Assembly: GCA_023159155.1 (NCBI GenBank)
Contig: JAJNNX010000010.1
Location: forward strand, 496,001-560,000
DNA: 64,000 nucleotides
DNA from: Ustulina deusta
Taxonomy: Eukaryota; Ascomycota; Sordariomycetes; Xylariales; Xylariaceae
Direction: 5' to 3'
Shown here: positions 1 to 11,510 of the stretch, one piece after another
Layout: each line of letters opens with the position of its first letter
Position numbering within the stretch: the stretch's first letter is position 1
The notes under the pieces: model-generated
Seen by the model: the letters and a program-made list of their open reading frames with translations, nothing else
Told to the model about the DNA's origin: nothing
The model's database searches: none
Program-made: the position numbers and the translations under genes

Positions 1-2
1 AG

Positions 3-932
3 GGCGGCGTCCCAGCCGGTAACATTGTCGACTTTTTCCCCATACTTCGCTATCTCCCGAACAACGTTTCTCGCATCAGCAAGCTATTCAGGCCACTAGT
101 TCACGCTCGGAGTACGAAAAAATACATCCAACGGCTCCACGACGCGCCCTGGGAGTCAGTTGAGCCCTCCATCAGAGCGAAGGGACAGCCGAAGCCTTCA
201 TTCATGCACACTCAATTCGGCCAGTACCTTGACAACGAAGAGGCAGGTCAGCCTAACGACGCCACAATCGAGGATCTGAAGGGACTAGCGGGTGCCATCG
301 CCATTGCCGGAGGCAACACCACCTGGTCTACCATCATCGTCTGCATTTTAGGCTTATTGAAGAACCCCGAAGCCCGGGCCAAAGCTAGAGCCGAGATGGA
401 AGACATAATTGGCGTGGACAAGAACGGAGACTTGCTACGCCTTCCAACCTTTGATGACAGGCCCCGATTGAAGTACCTCGCCAATGTCCTCCACGAGACT
501 ACCCGATGGCAACCTTTGTCACCCTTAGGCGTGCCCCACGCAACCTTGGCAGACGACGAATACAAAGGCTATCACATTCCGGCCGGATCTGTCGTATATC
601 CCAACGTGAGGGCTATGTCGCGAGATGAGAGGTACTATTCATCGCCCGAGGAGTTCTGTCCCGAGAGATATAGCAGAGGCGAGCCACTCCCAGACGGGCC
701 ATTTGGGTTTGGACGGAGACGGTGCCCGGGCGAGTATTTGGCAATGTCAGGGGTGTACATCATGATCTCTACGTTGCTTGCCACGATGCACCTCCAGTGC
801 CCCACGGACGAAAACGGGAACGAGATCAAGCCCAACGTCGCATTTTCCGACGGACTTAGTGGTGTTCCCGATCATTTCGGATGTCGGATCACGCCTCGGT
901 CACGGCGCTCGGAGGAATTGCTAGGGAGTTGA
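3..932 (+). CDS. cytochrome P450 monooxygenase, 3' part (5' end outside window)
   Basis: This is the C-terminal 309 residues of a fungal class II P450; the frame is open from base 3 and the start lies to the left. Visible landmarks in order: an I-helix oxygen-binding stretch AGGNTT (residues of the usual A/G-G-x-D/E-T-T/S, with Asn at the acidic position), the K-helix ETTR, the PERF-region FCPERY, and the haem loop FGFGRRRCPGEYLA with the axial Cys. No intron is needed in the visible part. It would bind haem and, in its family, insert oxygen into a small lipophilic substrate at the ER membrane using electrons from P450 reductase; the substrate cannot be read from the sequence. The opening residues resemble the fungal class containing aflatoxin-pathway OrdA-like enzymes, but this is impression only. 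It converges on an MFS exporter, a common pairing at the edge of metabolite clusters. Confidence 0.93.
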   Translation, partial: GGVPAGNIVDFFPILRYLPNNVSRISKLFRPLVHARSTKKYIQRLHDAPWESVEPSIRAKGQPKPSFMHTQFGQYLDNEEAGQPNDATIEDLKGLAGAIAIAGGNTTWSTIIVCILGLLKNPEARAKARAEMEDIIGVDKNGDLLRLPTFDDRPRLKYLANVLHETTRWQPLSPLGVPHATLADDEYKGYHIPAGSVVYPNVRAMSRDERYYSSPEEFCPERYSRGEPLPDGPFGFGRRRCPGEYLAMSGVYIMISTLLATMHLQCPTDENGNEIKPNVAFSDGLSGVPDHFGCRITPRSRRSEELLGS

Positions 933-1317
933 TTGAAAAATATGGCAATAGAGTATGTCTTAATTAAGTCAGAATAATAGAAGAGAACAATTGAGGAGAG
1001 ACAAGTTGAAGGCTAGATACTAGGAGGAGACGATGATGATCTTAAGTAACTCTTTATTTCGATTTCGTCGAGATACGGTATTCGTACATCTGTTGGAACT
1101 AGCTCAGATATGAAGACCTTAGATAGACGTAACATTAATGGAGCTGGTTTAGCCAATTGACAAAGGAAATGGGGGTCAATCGGGAACCCTCTGCCGGAAA
1201 GCTATCTAGTCTAGGGTTTGGTACTGATGCTAATAATACACTGAACGAGAAGTTGAAATTCTAGGTCATAGACTAATCGACCACTCTATAATCTCACCAA
1301 TAGGGTACTCGCGTCAT
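933..1317. other. intergenic gap between convergent genes
   Basis: Between the stop codons of the P450 (+) and the MFS transporter (-). AT-rich and without a credible reading frame; it should hold both 3' untranslated regions. I see nothing else. Confidence 0.7.
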
Positions 1318-3135
1318 TTATAGATCGACAGGAAATCGATTCCTCAAGGTTTCGCCGTAGCGATAGAACAGCCAAGGCACTGGCGCGAAAGCCAGAGTGA
1401 TGAATCCCAGAACGCTATTCCCCCATCCAAGCCCAAGTTGTTCATACAGGGGAGGCGCCGCAAGAGCAAGTAAGGACCCAAATGGTGCGCGGATGATCAA
1501 GTTGGCGGCGAGGGCCGAAGCAGAGGCCTTTGAGCCGAAGGCGTCAACCAGGTACGCTTGGGCCGGTATCGCGACGAAGAGAGAACCGAATCCGACGAAA
1601 AACGTGCCTATAATCGGCACAATCCAATGCACGTGGTACTGTGCGGTCCATCCGTAAACTATTACATTCACAGTTAGCTATGGAGTATGCAGAGCTTGAG
1701 GGGCGCAAAACCAGGTAGAATAGGTGATTTTGGTCCTGGCATTGTTTAGACAAAAGGAACGCGACTCTTGCCACGACTTACAGAAACAACCAAGTGGAGC
1801 GCTCGGGGCAATCCACTTCATCAGAATCAATCGCTTCTCAGGCTGAGCGACAGGGCCGTCTTTTTTCTGGCCAAGCAACTTGTCGCTAAGAACAGAGAAC
1901 ACAACCAACCCGGACACGAAGCCAAGGCCGAGTCCCAGGTAAGCGAGACCAGAGACACCGGTACTGAAATTGTATGTTTCTTCGAAAACGGCCGGGAAGG
2001 TTGAGAAGAGAAGGAATATGATACCAAATACCACGCCCGCGTAGAGCGAGATGAGGAGGACGATCGGCGAGAACACTATCATCTTCGCTGGGCGCACAAT
2101 AGCTCTGAGAAGTACCTGGTTTGGAGTCTCGTCCGTGCCGGTTTTAGGGACGAGCTGGTCATTGCCCGTCTCCTTGATGAGACGCTCTGTCTTTCGTCGC
2201 AGCAAGACAGAGGCGTTGGTTTCTCGCATGAAAATCAGCGTCGCAATAGCCTGCAAGCCCGACTATTGCGAGAACCAGATTATTAGCACGACTGCAGACA
2301 GGAAGAGCGAATCGGGGACTCAATAAATACCAAGATCAAAATGATTCGAAACGTCCACCTCCAGCCGACATCTTGAGTGACGAAGCCGCCGATAATGGGG
2401 CCGGCAACCTGCGAGGATTGTTAGCCACCATCCGGTCTACCTGGGCATAGAATAGGTACACGCACGGGTCCGAGCAGAGGCCCGATGCCCCATAACGCAA
2501 GAGCCTTTCCACGTTCGGCCTGAGTTGTGACGTCGGCGATGGTGCCGCCGCCGATGCTCAGCGGGCCCGAAGCAAAGAGGCCGCAGAAGACGCGGAAGAC
2601 GAGGAACATGTTGACGTCGGTGCTGAACGTGCACCCGATGGTGAAGGCGATATAGAAGACGTTGCAGACGTGGTAGATGACCAAACGACCGTATACCTCG
2701 GACAGCGGGGCGAGGAAAAGAGGCCCTACGGCGAATGCCAGGAGGTAGATGTTGACGGTGAAGGTCGCGATGACGCTGTTGGTGATATGGAACTCTCGGG
2801 CTAATTGCTGTGCTCCGGGGGCAAACATCGTGGCTGCTAGGTTTCTGGAAGAGCACGGATGGTTAGCTAGCTTTCAGGGGGATTTGGTGTCTGGGATGCC
2901 GAACGTACGCGACGAGAGCAAAGATGCTGACGATTATGATATGGGCGTTCTTCTTGGTCGCAGACCATTGCAGAGGGTTCTCGGGGTCGTTGGGACCATC
3001 CCAATCTACAATATTATCATCAGGCCCGCCCTTCTCGGTGGACGCCCTGCTCGCCTCTATGTCTTCGTTGTCGCCTTGAAGAGCTGTCTTGGTCGGCGGT
3101 TCGGAGCTCGAGCGTGTTGCTCCTTGTGAGCTCAT
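1318..3135 (-). CDS. MFS drug/metabolite exporter, DHA1 type
   Basis: Five exons: 3135-2909, 2844-2466, 2408-2331, 2250-1782 and 1658-1318, giving 497 residues; the four introns (64, 57, 80 and 123 bp) are GT-AG and phase-consistent. A hydrophilic N-terminus of about 60 residues ends in the DPENPLQW box typical of fungal DHA1 multidrug transporters. Hydrophobic segments compatible with a 12-helix proton antiporter follow, with a motif-A version (SEVYGR) after helix 2, the motif-C-like run GPLLGPVAGPIIGG and a charged central loop. By family it would export a toxin, drug or polyamine-like compound across the plasma membrane; the substrate is not inferable. Two acceptors exist for the last intron; the chosen one gives the conserved FYGWTAQ start of the last exon. 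The neighbouring P450 makes a role in exporting or tolerating a metabolite plausible but unproven. Confidence 0.88.
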
Positions 3136-5829
3136 CGTGCCGCCAGTGAAATCGAATCTCTCGTGACAAAAGCTGGGTTCATCAAGTCTACGCGATCATA
3201 TAGCCACGTCTTATACTCGCTTGTCCTGCAGATGTGCCGAGAGAGGGCAGGTTGATACTGAAGCTGAGCATTTTAACTGATATTTATACATATACATATA
3301 TATAAATATATATCTATTATACAGTCCCGGCCCCGTTGAAATGAATCAGATGTTAAGCGAGTCAGTATTCTACGTCCGCAGTGTCATAGCTTTCGCTGCA
3401 TCAAGTTCGGAGCAGTGGTGGAGAGACGGAGGATGGTCGGCGGGTCGTCGGAGGGTGCCTGGGCCGTCGATATGCATTTCGCGGCAAGGTCTAATAAAGT
3501 GACATGCTCTTGGTCCGAACAGTGGGTACGGTCCAGCCGACCGTCCGAGTTGAATCTCCCAGCAAATATATAACCTAGACCCATTCTCATGCTTTTTGTT
3601 TCCACATGTTAAGCTTGACTTGTTGTCATCGAGAGTTTCGCAGCACTTTCACCCTTAAGCCATGCAACGCCATCGTCCGGAACGAATAACAGCTCGACCA
3701 TAGTCCAGACCCTTGCCTCACGAGGAACGTCAATATGAATGTACGCGTCGCTTAAACTAGCATGGAAATCGGGTCCATTTGCGATTTATTTTGTTCATTG
3801 CCAAATCTCTGGTTGCCTAGTGGAAGCTGAGCCTGGTGCATATCAGATGCATACATATCATTTGTATGAGTGGGATCGTGGCTCTGCTCTATCGAAGACA
3901 GGAGTTGGATCCTGTCCCACATGGAATATTCCATCTATCCACGTGGAACAGAGGTGAATCAGAATATGTTGAGTGTATGAGATGAGTACGAACCATGTCG
4001 AATGTGCCAGCTTGTTGGTTGCATGTTCATGTCGAAGGGGTGGCGAGCTGTGGTCATCTGATAACCCCAGAGTTGAAAAGGAGGGTTGGACGTAGTGTAT
4101 TGCGTAGACTGAAGGCAGCAGCTTATCTTCCACAAACCCCCATAAGAGTGTGTGTTGGATAAACCGCGCCTGGACAAAGGTTGTGTCTTACCACGGGATC
4201 ATTCATCTAAACTGTCGTGGTAAGTTTGGCACACGAGAGGATTGTCTATTGTACACAAAATAGGTAAGTACTATCATATGGCAGCGAGCAAACCGTGTGG
4301 TAGGCAGAGGTAGCATAGATTCTACATCGGCAGAGGTACGAGTTGATAGGTACTACAGTGATGGCTGCGCGAAGTTGTCCCAAAGGGGAAATCAGCATCA
4401 GAGACATCAGGGGTCACTGACCATGTGGCTCTTGAGCGTGGCTGAAAAGGAGGTTCTGTGGCCGCAGTTCAAAGAAAAAGTACCACTGTGGATCGGATAG
4501 CGATAACAAATCAGAGCGTTGATGGTGAGAAGAACCCCTGCACTACACAGTACCTAACACGACTAGCGCAGTTAGCTAGACAATACGGCAGCTGATACAT
4601 CATGACGATACAGCCTTGGGTACCGTCAACAACATTGAAGGTAACAATCAGTTTGGGTACCTTCTACAGCCGTACTGTCCCAACCTCCCTCGTGCTCTCT
4701 CTATCTCTTATCTATACTAATAGGTGTGCTTGCGCACAGCCCAAGCTACGATATCTTTACCTCATCCATTCAAGTTGCACTGCTGTGCACAAATCAAAGA
4801 GGCGCTGTGAACCCGTGAGCCCGAGACCCGCTCAGCACCCGGAACGACCTGCGACTACTACCTAGCAAGCTATATTGTACACGCACAGCCGACACATGGA
4901 ATAAATTACCTGCTCCTTCCATCCACATCTCGATCGACTGCTGCTATCTGTCTGTCTGTCCGCCTGTCCGTCCGTTCTGACCCTCGAGCGTCCCACTCAC
5001 TGGTCCCCGAATCTCCTGCCAGTACCCTGCCCTAGTATACCTGCCTAGGTTGGTAGTCTGTACTGTAGGTGTACTACCATATACACATGTACATTAGACC
5101 CACCTGGCGTTTGAGCAAAGCAGGTAGGTACCTAGGCGTTATCCACCTGCCCTGTCACCATCTCCACGCCATCGTTCTCAGTCGAGCTCTCTTCGACCTG
5201 GAAACCGGCTGGTTCTGGCCTGCCACCACACGTCCCTCCCTCCCAACCCCATTTATCTGACACTGTGCTCACAGCCGCACCGTAGCAAGTTGGGAAAGTT
5301 GGGCAGTAGTTGGTGCTCATGCTCAATTGCAGCTTTTGCCGTCGCCATCGCCGCTACCGCCCGCTGTTGTGCCTTCTCTCCTCCAGGTCTCTCGTCTAGA
5401 GCCACCGGTCTCTCCTCCAGGCCTTGACGTGGAATCTATCGCGACATCCGCTCAGACGCTGCCGCTGCCGCTGCTGCTGCAAGCTCCACCCACCTGCTTT
5501 GGCAGCTCTGCTTGCTCAGACCGATCCTTCTCGTATCTACGTCCAAGTCGAGATTCCATCGTCTTGCCTTCATCGCTTGCCCGACACTGTCCTGTCCGTC
5601 CCGTCCTACGCCCTCACCGACCGACTTCCATCGTTCTCCAACTACACGGCCGCACAGTTCAGTCCTGTCCCTCGTTCGTTTCCCCAAACGTCTGTGGCCG
5701 TATACCTACCAGCGAGTCATCTCCAACGCACTGAAGAGCCTCTCTGCCCGGCCAAACCTCCCCTACGCGCATCAGCTGGCCAACGGCGTTTGTGTTGATC
5801 GACTGTAATCTAAACACCAACCCATAAAA
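3136..5829. other. long divergent intergenic region (MFS / VAC8)
   Basis: 2.7 kb between the starts of the MFS transporter (-) and VAC8 (+). The left half is AT-rich with an (AT)-rich stretch near 3283-3320. The last 500 bases before VAC8 are pyrimidine-rich and look like promoter plus 5' leader. A TACCTAGGTA-type word (caggtaggtacctaggcg) lies at 5121-5138. Short open frames here lack codon structure or recognisable motifs, so I call no gene. Confidence 0.6.
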
Positions 5830-7906
5830 ATGGGTGCTTGCCAGTCGTGTTGTGGAGGTACATAAGCATGCATGTTTCATGGTTAGAATGACAGACGCTG
5901 AGTCTAGGCAGGCAAATCCCGTGATGGACTGTACGAGCCTGTCTTGGCCGACAGCGAGCGAGAGGCCGTCGCGGATCTGCTCCAGTATCTTGAGAACGTG
6001 AGTGCACGGTTCTGATATGGTCTCGATGACAAGCCCGAGCTGACTGCAACCTAGCGCGGGGAAACCGATTTCTTCTCCGGGGAGCCGCTTCGCGCTCTGA
6101 GTACCCTCGTATTTTCCGAGAACATCGACCTCCAACGGAGTGCAAGTCTAACATTTGCCGAGATCACTGAACGAGGTAAGTTGCTTGTTGGGAATTGCTG
6201 TGTGAATCCGGACCGTCACTCGCGCAGGCCTTCCTCGCCCCGTTACCGAATTGGACTTCAGGTCCTCGGGTTGAAAGCGGACTGCTGACGAGTCCCAAGA
6301 TGTCCGCGAAGTTGACCGAGATACCCTTGAGCCTATTCTATTCCTCCTCCAGAGCCCCGATATTGAGGTACAGCGAGCTGCCAGTGCTGCTTTGGGAAAC
6401 TTGGCCGTTAATAGTACGTGTACAATCTCCTGGAGCTGCGTATTAACGTTCGCGCTGACCAACCCATGAAGCCGAGAACAAAGTTCTTATTGTCCAACTT
6501 GGCGGCCTAACGCCCCTCATCCGGCAAATGCTCTCCCATAATGTAGAGGTTCAATGCAATGCCGTAGGATGTATTACCAACCTGGCAACACACGAAGACA
6601 ACAAAGCGAAGATTGCACGATCTGGGGCACTTGGTCCACTGACGCGCCTGGCCAAGTCTCGAGACATGAGGGTTCAACGTAACGCTACTGGCGCGCTGCT
6701 CAACATGACCCATTCAGGTAGGAATCTCGTTTGCTTCCAACTGAGCATAGTCTAACGTGTGACAAAAGATGAAAACCGTATACAACTCGTCAATGCTGGG
6801 GCCATTCCCGTCCTCGTACAGCTTCTCTCGTCTCCTGATGTCGACGTGCAGTACTACTGTACAACAGCCCTCAGCAATATCGCGGTAGACGCCAATAACA
6901 GAAGGAAGCTGGCTACTTCGGAACCGAAACTTGTCCAGTCTCTAGTCACTCTGATGGACTCTTCGTCTCCCAAGGTGCAGTGTCAAGCTGCGCTAGCATT
7001 GCGAAATTTGGCATCGGATGAAAAGTATCAGCTCGATATCGTCCGAGCTCACGGCCTCAACCCTCTTCTACGCTTGCTACAATCATCATATCTCCCCCTA
7101 ATTCTCTCAGCTGTTGCGTGCATTCGAAATATTTCAATTCACCCTATGAATGAATCGCCCATTATCGAGGCGGGGTTTTTGAAGCCTTTGGTAGACCTCC
7201 TTGGGTCGACGGAACATGAAGAGATCCAATGCCATGCCATATCAACGCTTCGAAATCTGGCCGCTAGTTCTGACCGGAACAAGGCTCTAGTTCTCGAAGC
7301 TGGCGCCGTTCAAAAATGCAAGCAACTTGTTCTAGATGTCCCTATAACCGTTCAATCCGAGATGACGGCAGCTATTGCCGTGTTGGCGTTATCTGACGAT
7401 CTTAAGGCCCATCTCTTGAATCTGGGCGTATTTGATGTATTGATCCCTCTAACAGACTCTCCGAGCATTGAGGTGCAAGGGAATAGTGCCGCTGCCCTAG
7501 GCAATCTATCATCTAAAGGTACATCTCCTTCATCCATCTCGGAACATCTGGAATACTAACCTAATGTACAGTCGGAAATTATGCAATCTTCATTCAAGAT
7601 TGGTCAGAACCCAATGGTGGTATTCATGGCTATCTTAGCAGATTCCTTGCTAGTGGCGATGCCACATTCCAGCATATCGCCATTTGGACACTACTCCAAT
7701 TGCTTGAATCCGAAGATAAGACTCTAATTAGTCTGATCGGTAAGTCGGAAGAGATTGTTGATATGATCAAGCAAATCTCAAATCGACAAATCGAGTCAGA
7801 CAACGAGTTCGAAGATCCAGACGATGAGGGCGAAGTTATCAACCTTGCCCAACGTTGCCTGGAACTTTTAGGTCAGAGCATGTCAAAGGCACACATCGAA
7901 GGTTAA
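5830..7906 (+). CDS. vac8: vacuolar armadillo-repeat protein Vac8
   Basis: Seven exons: 5830-5857, 5912-5997, 6055-6175, 6300-6413, 6472-6717, 6769-7518 and 7572-7906, giving 559 residues. The 28-nt first exon encodes MGACQSCCG: Gly2 for N-myristoylation and Cys4/7/8 for palmitoylation, which anchor the protein to the vacuole membrane. The rest is a tandem array of armadillo repeats, with the conserved blocks [34 protein letters not shown] and [13 protein letters not shown], and a short acidic C-terminus. By family Vac8 works in vacuole inheritance, homotypic fusion, nucleus-vacuole junctions and selective autophagy as a scaffold for several partners. The start is fixed by the acylation motif. 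All introns are 51-124 bp and phase-consistent. Upstream lies a long pyrimidine-rich leader. Confidence 0.97.
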
Positions 7907-8500
7907 AAGGGACAAAACAATAGCCGGTTCCGCACTGCGTCAGCCTTCGATATCGAAATTTTCTTGCGTCATTATATTTAGGTTACTCACAGCATCCCAA
8001 GCGGACATGGCGGGTGGGCATGGCGTTTAGGCGAGTATATATAAGCCAGCGTGTGGACTCTGGACAAAGGCCACATGCACATGGCTTTGTAGTCGTCCAG
8101 TGGGGGTTCCTTACACGGCTGCATTCTGCATTGGGTGGCCCACATTGCGGGTTTGGCGTTTTGTTGAATGAATTCCCGGGGCAAGTCTCTGTGAACTTAA
8201 CCTAGGGCGGTTTAATGAACAACGTTGACAAGAACCACATTCAAGGGTAGTGATAGACTTCTCGCCCAGGATGGCTTTGTTTTCAAGGTATCTGGTTTTT
8301 TGTTCAAGCACCTTATATTTTTGTAATTAGACGCCTGTTCTCGCAAGGATGATATCGAGTAATCACTAGTCCCTTCTCCCAAGCGCCGTGTAGCCATGCA
8401 ATTACTCTCCGTCTGGATGGTACAGCTATTATTGTACAGATTACTTACTCATCCACGATTCAGCCTGTATGCCTCGCTCGGGCTTCTGAGGATGAGTGTC
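7907..8500. other. convergent intergenic gap (VAC8 / IMP1)
   Basis: 594 bases between two stop codons, presumably both 3' untranslated regions. No motif or reading frame of note. Confidence 0.65.
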
Positions 8501-9242
8501 TTATTTCGTTATGTTGGTGGGCTTCTGTAACCCATTTTCGACCTTTGTGAACCAGCTTAGGGGATTCAAACCGGCAAGTGATCCTTTTGCTATGACTTTG
8601 CCCTTAATGAGACCCAGGGGTATGGGGCCAAAGTCGCGACTATCCCGTGACCAGGGTAAGTTGTCACCCACGATATAACAGTGGCCTTTCGGTACCTGAG
8701 CGGGAGATGGATTCGTCAATCTTTTCTCTAACTTTGTGTATGTGTGTGTGGTGTGCGAATAATAGCATACCATTCCCGCTCTCCTATTGTCCTTCGCCAA
8801 CGGCGGGGAGTGGGAAGAGGAGAAAGAGGAGAGAACTTACTTGAATCATATTCTCACTCCCAACGCCATGTCTCACTCTACCAAGACTGGAACCATCTCC
8901 TTCACCCGGGCCGGCTCCGCCATGTGCGGCGCGTATGGCGGTCGTCGAGGGCGGCGAGTTTAGCAGGACGTAGTCTCCCGGCATGCCCAGGACGCGCTTG
9001 AGGCCCTCCTCGCCGGGCTCGACGGGAATCGAGTACACGACGCAGTCGCCGACCTGCACGCCCCGACCCCGGCGGTACCGCTTGTCCGTCACGAACCACT
9101 CGTTCGTCGCCATGAAGGTCGGCAACATGGACGGCCCCCACCCGAGGCCGATGCTCACCCCGTACACCCATACCACGTGCGCCAGCGCGAAGGTCTGGGC
9201 TGTTGCGAATAGTACGCGGAAGGGATGGCCTAGGAAGGGCAT
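8501..9242 (-). CDS. imp1: mitochondrial inner membrane protease subunit 1 (signal peptidase S26)
   Basis: Two exons, 9242-8841 and 8695-8501 (145-bp GT-AG intron, phase 0), 198 residues. An N-terminal hydrophobic segment (about residues 9-32) precedes GPSMLPT with the catalytic Ser38; LKRVLGMPGD carries the general base Lys82. After the intron, the GHCYIVGDNLPWSRDSRDFGPIP block is the last conserved box of type I signal peptidases. By family it cleaves presequences of proteins sorted to the intermembrane space, facing that compartment. Oddity: between the Lys box and the VGDN box there are about 35 extra Gly/Ala/Arg-rich residues (SPPSTTAIRAAHGG and following), where compact relatives go nearly straight on. 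Divergent from mitochondrial IF-3 with 658 bp between the two starts. Confidence 0.92.
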
Positions 9243-9900
9243 TTTTATTTTTATGTTTATTTTATTATTTTGGTTTGGATCTCGAGGTGAGAGATGAGAT
9301 GGTGGGAGCGAGTGAATAAGGTGGGAGAGGAACTGGTTGATGATATATATGGGATAGGGACCAGTGAGTGTAAGATTGCCTCAAGTTGAATGTTCATTAA
9401 CAAGGCTTTTTCACCAAGGTTCGGTAACAGCAGTTCGGTACATATTTAGGCCGAAGATCGGGGGGCTGGCTGGGATTTGCTCTGGTAAGGCTCAATCAAT
9501 GCCGCGATGGCAAACCAATGATTTGGCAAGTGAAGCCTCAGATGAGAGGTGGTGGTTGTGAGCGACGACGAGCAATTATTGGCCAATAAATTAGTCGACC
9601 TATCGAGTGCACTTGCCGCAGGCAGGTACCTAAGTCCCTACCTTAGGGAGGTAATGTCTTGGCATCTCGTCGAAGCTGCCTGCTATGATTTGATTGGTTC
9701 CCAAGCTCCAGCTCCACCAAGACCCTCCCAAGCACCAATTCCAGCTATCGGCAGAGAGAGAGTTGTGCACACCAGACAGAAAAACGGACAGTTTCGTTTG
9801 ACGCCACTTCCCCCTCCGACACATACATCGAAACACACCACAGCTCGCTGCTGGACGCAAGGCATAGCACCACGCCCCGGCGGAAAATGAAAGAGGAAAC
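9243..9900. other. divergent promoter region IMP1 / mtIF3
   Basis: 658 bases between two starts, both for mitochondrial proteins, so a shared bidirectional promoter is possible. A TACCTAGGTA-type run (ggcaggtacctaagtccctaccttagggaggta) lies at 9621-9653. CT-rich leader sequence precedes the IF-3 start. Confidence 0.6.
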
Positions 9901-10797
9901 ATGAGGCACGCAAAGGGTCTCTTAACGCCCGCCCGGGCTCTCCACCGCGTGCTCCTCCTCGCGCTCGCCAACAGCACGACCGGCAGCCTCTCCCCGACGA
10001 CGACGGCTCTCCCGTCCTCCTGGGCCCGCGCACGGCCGTCGCCGCCGATAACAACAACACACGCCCGCACGCCATGTCCGCCGCCGCGCCGCCCCTTCTC
10101 CACGACGTCGGCCGCAGCCGCCGCGCAGCCGAAGAGGATGTTGCCGCGGGACCGCGACATCCCGTACCGGTGGGTGCGGATCGCGTCGGGGTCGGGGGTT
10201 CTGTCGGGGCCGCAGCGCACGGAGACGGTGCTGGCCGGGTTGCCGAGCGGGCACAGTCTCGAGATGGTGGCGCCGCCGCCAGCGCCGCCAGCGCCCAGCA
10301 GTAGCAGCAGCATCCCGACGATCGCGCTGCCGCCGGCCGCCATCTGCCGCATCGTGGACGTCGACGCCGAGGTAGCGGCAGCGGCGGCGGCGGCGGCGAG
10401 GGAAGCCAAGGAAGCGAGCCAGGTGGCGCCGACCAAGACCCTCGAGATCAACTGGTCCATCGCCGCGCACGACCTCGCGCACCGCATGCGGCGGCTGGAG
10501 GAGTTCCTCGGCAAGGGCCTGCGCGTCGACGTCATGCTGGCGCGGAAGCGCGGCTGCCGCCGCGCCACCGACGACGAGGGCCAAACGCTCGTCGAGAAGA
10601 TCCGCGAGGCCGCCCTCAACGTCCCCGGCACCGCCGAGTACAAGAGGATGGCCGGCGTCGTGTGCGGCGTGCTGAGGTTGTACTTCGAGGGGCCCAAGGC
10701 GAAGTGGAAGGGGAAGAAGAAGGGGGGGGGACATGGAAAGGCGGGCGAGGAGGAGGCGGGCGAGGAGCGTGACGAGATGGGCGAGGCGCTGAGATGA
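9901..10797 (+). CDS. mitochondrial translation initiation factor IF-3
   Basis: Single-exon gene, 298 residues. The first 70 or so residues are rich in Arg, Ser, Thr and Pro with almost no acidic residues, ending in RRPFSTTSAA, a good matrix-targeting presequence. The N domain follows (LPRDRDIPYRWVRI, then AICRIVD, the usual IF3-N end). After an Ala-rich linker of about 10 residues comes the C domain (TKTLEINWSIAAHDLAHRMR, then FLGKGLRVDVMLARKR, GTAEYKRM). By family it binds the mitochondrial small subunit and checks initiation; yeast Aim23 is the counterpart. The lysine/glycine-rich tail after about residue 262 is not part of the fold. The region is about 70% GC, so it throws long antisense open frames that I do not regard as genes. 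Confidence 0.87.
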   Translation: MRHAKGLLTPARALHRVLLLALANSTTGSLSPTTTALPSSWARARPSPPITTTHARTPCPPPRRPFSTTSAAAAAQPKRMLPRDRDIPYRWVRIASGSGVLSGPQRTETVLAGLPSGHSLEMVAPPPAPPAPSSSSSIPTIALPPAAICRIVDVDAEVAAAAAAAAREAKEASQVAPTKTLEINWSIAAHDLAHRMRRLEEFLGKGLRVDVMLARKRGCRRATDDEGQTLVEKIREAALNVPGTAEYKRMAGVVCGVLRLYFEGPKAKWKGKKKGGGHGKAGEEEAGEERDEMGEALR

Positions 10798-11510
10798 AGG
10801 CAGGCAGGCAGGCGTCTTGTCTTGTCTTGTCTTGTCGGTGGCCCCTGTCTTTGAAAAACAGGTTTGCCGAGTTGAGAAGAGTCTTCGATTAGGCTTTTCT
10901 GATGAAGACTCCCCCTCCCCTGAGACCCATGCTATCGCGGCTTGGCTGGAGAGTGTGTGTGTTCGCCTAAGGCAGGGCCGGGACACAAATTCAGAGTTGC
11001 TGAGGAAAAAAGGGGTGGGAAAAAAAAAGGAGAAAAGCCTCCTGGCTGAGCAGCTTACGGGTTCAGACTGTTGGGGGAGGAATATCTCAATCACAGCATG
11101 GAAGGTCACTGTAGATTACTGTACAAAATGGAGTGGATATGTATACGGATCATATTCGGAATTTCATGCTCTTCGTTGGTATTTTTTTGCAGCTCGTGAT
11201 GTGCAAAAGAGGGCCGAACAAACGATATACATCGACCACATCTATAAAAAAAAAAACCATTATGCGGCTTTCAAAGCCGTCCACCGTCCGGAACGCCAGG
11301 CCATGCACCGTTATTATCCATCCGATCATATATGTAAATATATATATATTATATATATCTTTCTCCCATAACCATTTCTTTCATGAGAAAACCCAATGCG
11401 AGCACTCTATGCTTCGTATTCGGCCAAAAAAAAATGCCTCGCCGTTAATACTCTGATGAAGCAAAAAAAAAAAAAAAAAAAAAAAACCGAATACCCATCT
11501 ATCTACCTAC
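10798..11510. other. convergent intergenic gap with low-complexity runs
   Basis: 713 bases between two stops. It holds tandem GGCA units at about 10798-10812, a (CTTGT)n run at about 10814-10835, a long A-run at 11463-11486 and AT-rich stretches. It should hold both 3' untranslated regions; no gene seen. Confidence 0.65.
11463..11486. repeat. poly(A) tract, 24 bases
   Basis: A run of 24 A on the + strand, 24 bases from the stop codon of the GH76 gene, so a U-run in that gene's 3' untranslated region. Length is likely variable and error-prone in assembly. Confidence 0.9.

Noticed and set aside
5327..5808. Several overlapping frames just before VAC8
   Set aside because: They arise from CT-rich leader sequence (Pro/Ser/Leu-rich in all frames) and none has motifs.
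9630..11109. Two long minus-strand frames (355 and 395 codons) opposite the mitochondrial IF-3 gene
   Set aside because: The region is about 70% GC, which removes stop codons in all frames. Their translations are Arg/Ala/Gly low-complexity with no domain, and the plus-strand IF-3 frame has a presequence and recognisable motifs.
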